From Candidatus Eiseniibacteriota bacterium (GTDB lineage: Bacteria; Eisenbacteria; RBG-16-71-46; JABDJR01), in contig JABDJR010000413.1 of NCBI GenBank assembly GCA_013003415.1, positions 1 through 5,234 on the forward strand: 5,234 nucleotides of DNA, in the 5' to 3' direction. Below are positions 1 through 5,234 of this stretch, piece by piece. The position numbers and the translations under genes are program-made. The notes under the pieces were generated by a model. That model had not been told where the DNA came from, did no database searches, and worked only from the letters and a program-made list of their open reading frames with translations. Within the stretch, counting starts at the first letter, position 1. Every line of letters starts with the position of its first letter.

Positions 1-234
1 CATCCGGTCTTGTCCGGATACATTGCAGAGGGCCTTCACGCTCGCGGCGCAAAGGGGCGGACAACGGCTTCCCTCCGTCGTGAGGAACCAGAGCAAGCTA
101 CCTTGTTGGGGTCGCTGGGGTCCCTGCACCTCTTGGGTCACGACGTAAACTGGGACGCCGTTTTTCCGGGACCGAAGCGGGTGGTGTCTCTTCCCACGCA
201 ACCCTGGAGTCATGAAAGCTATTGGCACGAATCG
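1..234 (+). other. Acyltransferase C-terminal end and post-AT linker (domain fragment)
   Basis: Residues 1-78 begin with HPVLSGYIAEGL, followed by SLRREEPEQATLLGSLGSLH and DVNWDAVFPGPKR, and end in QPWSHESYWHE (from residue 67). These match the last part of PKS acyltransferase domains and the conserved post-AT linker, whose usual form is 'YPWQRERYW'. The active-site GHSxG and the specificity motif (HAFH or YASH) lie upstream of the window, so the extender unit cannot be read. With a cMT in the same module, malonyl-CoA would be the usual choice; this is inference. Confidence 0.85.
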
Positions 235-3200
235 CCGGAGTTACAAGCTGAACGTTTGGTTCGCGATCCCCACCCACTCTTGCGCCGTCGTATCGCTAGC
301 GCTGAGCCCACCTGGCAAACCCCTCTTGATGTGCGCGTGCTCGACTATCTCGTCGATCATCGTGTCGATCACCATGCCGTCTTTCCTGCTGCGGGCTATG
401 TAGAAATGGCGGTGGCCGGCGCTCAGCGACTGACTGGGCGCACCCAAGTTTCGCTGGGGGAGGTTCGGTTTCAACGAGCCCTCGTACTCCATGAAGAAGA
501 TCACAACACCGCCATCGAGTGCCGGCTTGACTCGGTGGAGGGGACCTTCAGCATCCGCAGTGGAAACCCCGATGGCGAGAATCCTTGGACGCTGAACTGT
601 GAAGGGCAATTGGATATCGACGCCGAAGTCCGCGACCCGGAGTCGTTGGATCTTGAAACTCTCCGCGCGTCCTTACCCGAGTCCTTAAGCCAGGCTGAGA
701 TTTACGAACGCTTCGGTCGAGTTGGGCTTCACTACGGCCCTCGTTTTCAAGGCATTCGTAGCGTGCAGTTCCGCGAGAGTGAGGCCTTGGGAAAGGTGAT
801 TCTCACCGACGGACTTCAAGAGGAATCCTATGCCATGCATCCCGCGCTCCTCGATGCTTGCTTCCAGACCCTCATTGCGGCACTGCCTGACTCGCCGGAG
901 AACGAGACCCTGCTTCTTCCCGTTTACGTGCGTCGAATTCAGTTCTTTGCTCCACTCGGAAGCACGGTACATGTTCATGCTCAGGTAAACCACCTGGGGG
1001 CTCGATTGCTTGAGGGAGAGATTCATCTTCTCGACGATGAGGGCCGAACTCTGGCTCGTCTGGAAGGATTCCAATGTCGTGCCTTAGATCGCCCTACGTC
1101 TTCGAGTGTAGAAGGACCTCGCGATTGGATCTACGAGGTGCGTTGGGAGAATCATCCCCATGCGAATACCTTGGTCACTCCGCGAGTCCCAGCAGCTCTG
1201 CCACCGATTGAGGATCTTGCCGCCCGCGCGGGCGCCGAAGGGGCCGCCCTGGTCCAAGAACTGAATCTTTCCGAAAGCCTGAACGCGGCTCAGCGCGATC
1301 TCGATGCGTCGGCCCGGGCAACCATGATCCGGTTCCTACGGGACCTAGGCTATTCCTTGAAAGCTGGGGATCACATTCCTGCCCACGAACCTGGGGATCG
1401 CCTCGGGGCATCACCTCATCATCGCCGCCAGTTGGAAGGGTTTTTCTGGCACCTTGAGCAGGAAGGTTTTGTTCGGCGCGGACCGAGTGGTTCTTGGGAG
1501 GGCATGAAGTCGCCACCTTCCAACGATCCGGAGACCCTATGGCGTGCGGGTTGGTCGAAACACCCCGCATTCTATTCTGACTATCTTCTCCAAGGTCGAT
1601 TCGCGGCGCGTCTGAATGAAGTCATGCGCGGAGAGGTGGATCCACGAGAAATACTCTTCCCTCCCGGGTCCACCACAACCCTGGCCACCTTCTATGCAAA
1701 CTCGCCGAGTTTCCGAATTGTGAATCGCATGATGCGGGCGGCTCTCGAACGGATTCGATCCAGCCGCCCAGAGGGAAGTATCCTTCGTGTCCTGGAAGCA
1801 GGGGCGGGAACCGGTGGGCTCACCGGACAGTTGTTGCCGGCACTCGACCGGTTGGGAACTACGTATACCTTCACGGATGTCTCGCCAGTGTTTCTCTCCC
1901 GCGCCGAGCAGCGGTTCGGCGATTACCCTTTCGTAGATTTTCGCACCCTCGATCTCGAAACCGACCCGCATAATCAAGGATTTGAACCTGGTTCTGTGGA
2001 TGTCCTTGTCGCGGTGGACGTGTTCCACGCTACACGGGATTTACGCAAAACCCTTCAACATGTGCGTCGCCTATTAGCGCCGGGCGGCGTGCTGCTATTC
2101 GTGGAGGTAGAGGCACGAAGTGCTGCCGCGGATTTGGTGTTCGGGCTGACTGAGGGATGGTGGCGCTTTGAAGACTTCGACCTTCGCCCAGAATCTGCGC
2201 TTTTGCCTCGTGATCGTTGGATCGAGTTGTTACGTGAAACAGGTTTCGAAGACCTCGAGGCCCTCTCGCTGTTGCCGGGCGAAACTCCATCCGCCCAGGT
2301 GGTGGTGTTGGCAAAAGCCGGAGAGATCATGGCCGCATACACGCCGGTCGCCGATGACACCATCGCAGACGTTACGGTCTTAGAGGCTTCACCCGTCGAG
2401 CTCGCGACCGAAGAAACTCCTGCGGACAAGGTTCTCGTTGACTCGCCACAATCTGCGCCCGTGGATTCGGGCTTGTGGCTACTGTTCACGGACCAACCCG
2501 TCTCAAACAACGGAAACTCCCGAGGGGTGGGTGCATCCCTCGATGCGCTCTTGCGGGAAGAGGGCGCCAAGACTCTTCTGATAGAGCGGGGTGAAGTTTA
2601 CCAAGCTCCTCTAAACGATCTTGCCACGGTGCCTCCCGGCGATCCCGAAGCCATGGACCGCCTGATCCAGGACATCGACTCCGCAGAAAAAATCCGCGGT
2701 GTTGTTCATCTCTGGAGTCTGGATTCGGCAGGCGAGATGTCCTTGGAAACTTTGAGACGAGCAGAAGTATTGGGTGCCCACAGCGCGCTTCACATGGTGC
2801 AAGCGCTGGATAAGGCCAATCGAATCGACCCGGGCATGACGCTGATGACGGTGACGCGTGGGGTGCAGGCGCCGCCTGGAACCTCGTATCCCATAGCGGC
2901 TGGTCAGGCTGCCGTCATCGGTTTGGGTCGGGTAATCATCAACGAGTACCCAGACATCCAAATACGAATGGTTGACCTGGGAGGTGATCCCCCAGCCGAA
3001 GACGCGGCTAAGCTTTTACGCGAATTGCGAAGTGATGATCTTGAGGAAGAGATTGCTCTCCGGGGTGAGTCGCGCTTCGTACCCCGATGCACACGGGTTC
3101 GAGATATTCGGCGCCCATTGCATCGCCACGCTGTTGAAGACATGGACTTTCGTCTGCACGCATCGACCGCCGGAGCTATGGATCAACTTGCATGGAGAGA

Positions 3201-5234
3201 GGTAGCTGGCGCGAACCTCGGTCCTCACGAAGTGGAGATCGAAGTGATGGCCGCCGGGCTCAATTTCCGCGACGTACTCAAGGCCATCGCCCTTTATCCG
3301 GCCGAGGCCGATGACTATCTTCTGCTTGGCGACGAATGTGCTGGGCGGGTTACCGCAGTGGGATCCGAAGTGAGCGACATCGAGATCGGGGGCGCCGTGG
3401 TGACCATGGCTCGGGGATGTTTTGCCTCGAGGGTGGTTGCTCCAGCCGCCATGGTGCTTCCATTACCCGAAGGCATGAACTACGAAGATGCAGCAACCTT
3501 GCCGGTGGCCTTTCTTACCGCTCACTATGCGCTTCACGAAGTTGGCCGGCTTCGCAAGGGCGAAAGCGTGCTCATTCAGGCCGGCGCGGGTGGGGTCGGT
3601 ATGGCGGCGATCCAGATTGCGAAACGGACTGGAGCTACCGTATTCGCAACTGCAGGGAGCCCGGAAAAGCGCGAACTCCTGAAGTTGATTGGTGTCGATC
3701 ATGTCCTCGATTCCCGATCCTTAACCTTTGCCGACGAAATTTTGAAGCTTACGGATGGGCGTGGCGTGGATGTGGTGCTGAACTCCCTGGCCGGCCGCGC
3801 CATCCAAAAAGGTTTGGCTTGTCTTGCTCCCTTCGGCCGGTTTCTGGAGTTAGGCAAACGCGACATTCAGGAGAATAGCCGCATCGGGATGTGGGCCTTC
3901 CGCAAGAACCTTTCCTTCCAGGTTATTGACCTGGGAAGCATGGGACAGGAGCGTCCCGAGTTACTGGGTGAGATGTTCCGGGAACTTGCGACCCGGTTCC
4001 GAAAGAGTGAGTACCATGCTTTGCCCTACACTGTTTTTCAGGCCTCGCGTGTCGCGGAGGCCTTCCGTTACGTGGCTCAGGCCAGGCACATCGGTAAGGT
4101 GGTGATATCGCTTCGCGATAAAAATGTTCAGATCGCTCGCCGCGATCCTGAGCCCATGAGTTTTCGTGCCGATCGCACCTACCTGATCACTGGCGGTTTA
4201 AGTGGCTTCGGATTAAGCACGGCCCAGTGGATTGCCAAGCAAGGTGGCGGCAACCTAGTGCTCGTAAGTCGTAGCGGACCCGCGACGGTGGAGTCTCAGG
4301 AGGCAGTGCGTGAGATTGAGAGTCTCGGCGCGAACGTGTTGGCGGTGGCCGCCGACGTCACGGACTTGGAATCGATGCGCAGCGTTCTCGATCAAGTTCG
4401 GGCCACGTTCCCTCCCTTGGGCGGAGTGTTCCACTCCGCCGTAGTATTCGACGATCGGGTTATTCATCAGTTAGACACGGAACGATTCTCCCGGGTGATG
4501 AACCCCAAGGTGAGTGGAACTTGGATTCTCCACGAGCTGACGCTCAAAGATCCCCTCGATCACTTTGTGCTCTACAGTTCGGTAAGTTCTTGGGTGGGCA
4601 CCCCGGGACAGGCCAACTACGTGGCCGCGAATGCGTGCATGGATGCGTTCAGCGCTTTCCGGGTTCAGGCAAATCTTCCGGTGCTGGTGGTTGATTGGGG
4701 ACGTCTCGACGAAGTGGGGTATGTTGCGCGCAACGCCGAGGTCGGAGATATTTTGACTCGTCGCGGATTCCTCGGCTTTTCACCCGACCAGGCGATGGAC
4801 GGCCTCGGCTCTATGCTCCAGAGCGAGCGCAAGCAACTCGGTTTCATTCGCCTCAACTGGGACGTCTCGGGACCGGCCCTAAGTAAGATGCGCATTGCCC
4901 GTCGGGTGGCCACTCTGTTCGGTGAACTTGCCGCCGAAAAGGCAGCCGACGATGAAGGTAGTCGCGTGCGTGAAGCTTTGCGCCACGCGGCTCCGGACGA
5001 ACGAAAGACGATCCTTCTGGACTATGTCCGTGGACGGGTGGCTAAAGTGCTTGGCGCCTCGGCGGCAAAGCTCGATGTGGAACGGCCCCTCAACGAACTG
5101 GGTTTCGATTCGCTCATGGCGGTGGAACTGAAAAATCACATCGATAGCGACCTCGCCATCTCGTTACCCACGCGTTCCATGATGGAAACTCCGTCGATTA
5201 CAACACTCACCGATGCGGTGGATGGTGTGTTGAG
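1..5234 (+). CDS. Type I polyketide synthase, fully reducing and C-methylating (partial at both ends)
   Basis: One uninterrupted + strand frame runs from base 1 to the window end (1744 codons), with no start or stop codon inside. The domain order is AT C-terminus, DH, cMT, structural psi-KR, ER, KR, ACP. Key motifs are all in this one frame: DH HRVDHHAVFP (residues 120-129) and DACFQ (285-289); cMT EAGAGTGG (599-606); ER AGAGGVG (1194-1200); KR TGGLSGFG (1397-1404) with K1503, S1527, Y1540 and N1544; ACP GFDSLM with phosphopantetheine Ser1704. Such proteins extend an ACP-bound acyl chain with malonyl units, then methylate and fully reduce it in the cytosol. A KS and the catalytic part of the AT should lie upstream of base 1. 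The order matches bacterial highly reducing PKSs, including RkpA/WcbR-type capsule-lipid synthases and single modules of modular systems. Which of these it is, and the product, cannot be told here. No frameshift or decay is visible. Confidence in the family is very high. Confidence 0.97.
271..1080 (+). other. Dehydratase (DH) domain
   Basis: Residues about 91-360 form a PKS DH double hot-dog domain that removes water from the beta-hydroxyacyl-ACP to give the enoyl thioester. It starts at DPHPLLRRR. The first-half motif YLVDHRVDHHAVFPAAGY supplies the catalytic His at residue 120. YGPRFQG is at 245-251, and the second-half motif HPALLDACFQ (280-289) supplies the catalytic Asp285 and the usual Gln289. 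The end is marked by LEGFQCRAL. Length (about 270 residues) is normal. The odd point is that in the HxxxGxxxxP motif the Gly position (residue 124) is His (codon CAC at 370-372). Catalytic His, Asp and the motif Pro (129) remain, so activity is likely but not certain. Confidence 0.92.
1201..2319 (+). other. C-methyltransferase (cMT) domain
   Basis: Residues about 401-773 are a PKS-embedded SAM-dependent C-methyltransferase, which methylates the alpha carbon of the beta-ketoacyl-ACP. The N-terminal lid subdomain is recognisable: HHRRQLEGFFWHLEQEGF, then a 'DPREILFPPGS' segment (residues 547-556), close to the family pattern 'DPLELLFPGGS'. The Rossmann core has the SAM-binding EAGAGTGG (599-606) and FTDVSP with acidic Asp626. 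The HAT motif holds His676, and Glu702 lies in the strand after LLAPGG; this His/Glu pair corresponds to the catalytic dyad described for PKS C-methyltransferases such as CurJ. GLTEGWWRF follows. All key elements are present at normal length, so the domain is predicted active. Confidence 0.93.
2320..2463 (+). other. Acidic Ala/Val/Asp/Glu/Pro-rich interdomain linker
   Basis: Residues about 774-821, between the last cMT strand (VVVLAKAG) and the start of the structural KR (SGLWLLF), are rich in Ala, Val, Asp, Glu, Thr and Pro. They have no recognisable fold or motif and are probably a flexible tether. The frame stays open with no sign of a frameshift. Confidence 0.6.
2464..3141 (+). other. Structural (non-catalytic) ketoreductase subdomain, psi-KR
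   Basis: Residues about 822-1047 match the N-terminal structural half of a split PKS ketoreductase, which packs against the catalytic KR half located after the ER. Recognisable family patterns are GLWLLF at the start, GVVHLWSLD (900-908), TVTRGVQAPPG, GLGRVI (974-979), IRMVDLGG, and ALRGESRFVPRCTRV near the end. There is no GxGxxG nucleotide-binding loop and no Ser-Tyr-Lys triad, as expected for this half. Insertion of the ER between the two KR halves is the normal arrangement in fully reducing modules. Confidence 0.88.
3142..4113 (+). other. Enoylreductase (ER) domain
   Basis: Residues about 1048-1371 are an NADPH-dependent enoylreductase of the zinc-independent MDR type, which saturates the alpha,beta double bond made by the DH. 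Seen are the substrate-binding subdomain motif GLNFRDVL (NFRDVL at 1088-1093), LLLGDECAG, and the cofactor-binding LIQAGAGGVG (from residue 1191, close to the usual LIHAAAGGVG). VDVVLNSLAG, GRFLELGKRDI and the terminal RHIGKVVIS follow. Tyr1099, in LYP, sits at the position associated in modular PKS ERs with 2S methyl configuration. Length (about 320 residues) is normal and no key motif is missing. Confidence 0.94.
4171..4860 (+). other. Catalytic ketoreductase (KR) domain, B-type motif
   Basis: Residues about 1391-1620 form the catalytic SDR half of the KR, which reduces the beta-keto group with NADPH. The cofactor loop is TGGLSGFG (1397-1404; usual form TGGLGGLG). AADVTD follows, then FHSAVVFDD with FDD at 1483-1485. 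The catalytic residues are all present: Lys1503 in NPKVSG, Ser1527 in LYSSVSS, Tyr1540 in GQANYVAANA, and Asn1544. The second Asp of FDD corresponds to the diagnostic Asp of the LDD motif, so a B-type (3R, D-hydroxyl) product is predicted. VVDWGRLDEVGYVARNAEV matches the usual C-terminal substrate-lid region. Confidence 0.94.
5005..5234 (+). other. Acyl carrier protein (ACP) domain, cut by the window end
   Basis: Residues about 1669-1744 form a PKS carrier domain that holds the growing chain on a 4'-phosphopantetheine arm. Helix I is ILLDYVRGRVAKVLG, followed by the PLNELGFDSLMAVELKN core. Ser1704 (TCG at 5110-5112) in GFDSLM is the attachment site. SLPTRSMMETPSITTLTDAV, the usual helix III-IV region, then runs to the window edge. 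What follows (stop codon, docking region, thioesterase or another KS) is not visible. The KR-ACP linker (residues about 1621-1668) is Ala/Arg/Glu-rich and helical in character. Confidence 0.94.

Noticed and set aside
241..2570. Several minus-strand ORFs of 60-171 codons (for example 241-609, 685-1074, 1175-1570, 1537-2028, 2055-2570).
   Set aside because: They lie wholly opposite the PKS frame, overlap one another, and their translations show no recognisable family. They are shadow ORFs of a GC-rich coding strand.
2464..3141. A second active ketoreductase.
   Set aside because: There is no nucleotide-binding glycine loop and no Ser/Tyr/Lys set. It matches the structural half of the split KR, completed by the catalytic half after the ER.
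3336..3878. A 180-codon + strand ORF inside the ER region.
   Set aside because: It is out of frame with the PKS, whose frame here encodes clear ER motifs (GDECAG, AGAGGVG, NSLAG). The alternative translation is rich in Arg, Ser, Gly and Cys and has no recognisable domain.
3142..4113. A stand-alone zinc-type alcohol dehydrogenase or quinone oxidoreductase gene.
   Set aside because: It is fused in frame with no stop or start to the psi-KR before it and the KR after it, and carries the PKS-ER motif NFRDVL.
4665..5139. Overlapping ORFs on both strands near the end (4665-4913 -, 4695-4886 +, 4879-5139 -, 4895-5131 +).
   Set aside because: The PKS frame in this stretch encodes the KR end, linker and ACP with the GFDSLM motif. 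The other frames have no support.
1..5234. Mobile element, CRISPR array, tRNA/rRNA, riboswitch, promoter or terminator.
   Set aside because: The whole window is occupied by one coding frame. I saw no direct-repeat arrays, inverted repeats, RNA gene signatures or intergenic gap.

Overview
The window is a single piece of one very large gene. The + strand, in the frame starting at base 1, is open from end to end (1744 codons, no stop). It encodes part of a type I polyketide synthase (PKS). Neither the start nor the stop codon is inside the window, so both the gene and the protein are partial at both ends.

Reading from base 1, the domains are: the C-terminal end of an acyltransferase (AT) with its post-AT linker (about 1-234), a dehydratase (DH, about 271-1080), a C-methyltransferase (cMT, about 1201-2319), a short acidic linker (2320-2463), a non-catalytic structural ketoreductase half (psi-KR, about 2464-3141), an enoylreductase (ER, about 3142-4113), a catalytic ketoreductase (KR, about 4171-4860), and an acyl carrier protein (ACP, about 5005 to the window end). 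The ketosynthase (KS) and most of the AT would lie upstream. This is the order of a fully reducing, methylating PKS module. The KR, cMT, ER and ACP signature residues are intact. The DH has its catalytic His and Asp, but one motif position is unusual.

The domains act in sequence on a chain held on the ACP: SAM-dependent alpha-methylation of the beta-ketoacyl thioester, ketoreduction, dehydration and enoyl reduction. The expected product of each full cycle is a saturated, alpha-methyl-branched chain. Whether the protein is iterative (as in RkpA/WcbR-like capsule-lipid synthases and other highly reducing PKSs) or one module of an assembly line cannot be decided from this window.

The organism is a bacterium: there are no introns in more than 5.2 kb and the domain style is bacterial. 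Base composition is moderately GC-rich, but A/T-ending codons including TTA are common, which argues against a high-GC Streptomyces-type actinomycete. A Gram-negative group such as Proteobacteria, Myxococcota, Planctomycetes or Verrucomicrobia is plausible, but this is inference. I found no RNA genes, mobile elements, repeats, CRISPR arrays, promoters or terminators. There is no intergenic DNA in the window, and ORFs in the other five frames look like shadows of the PKS frame.
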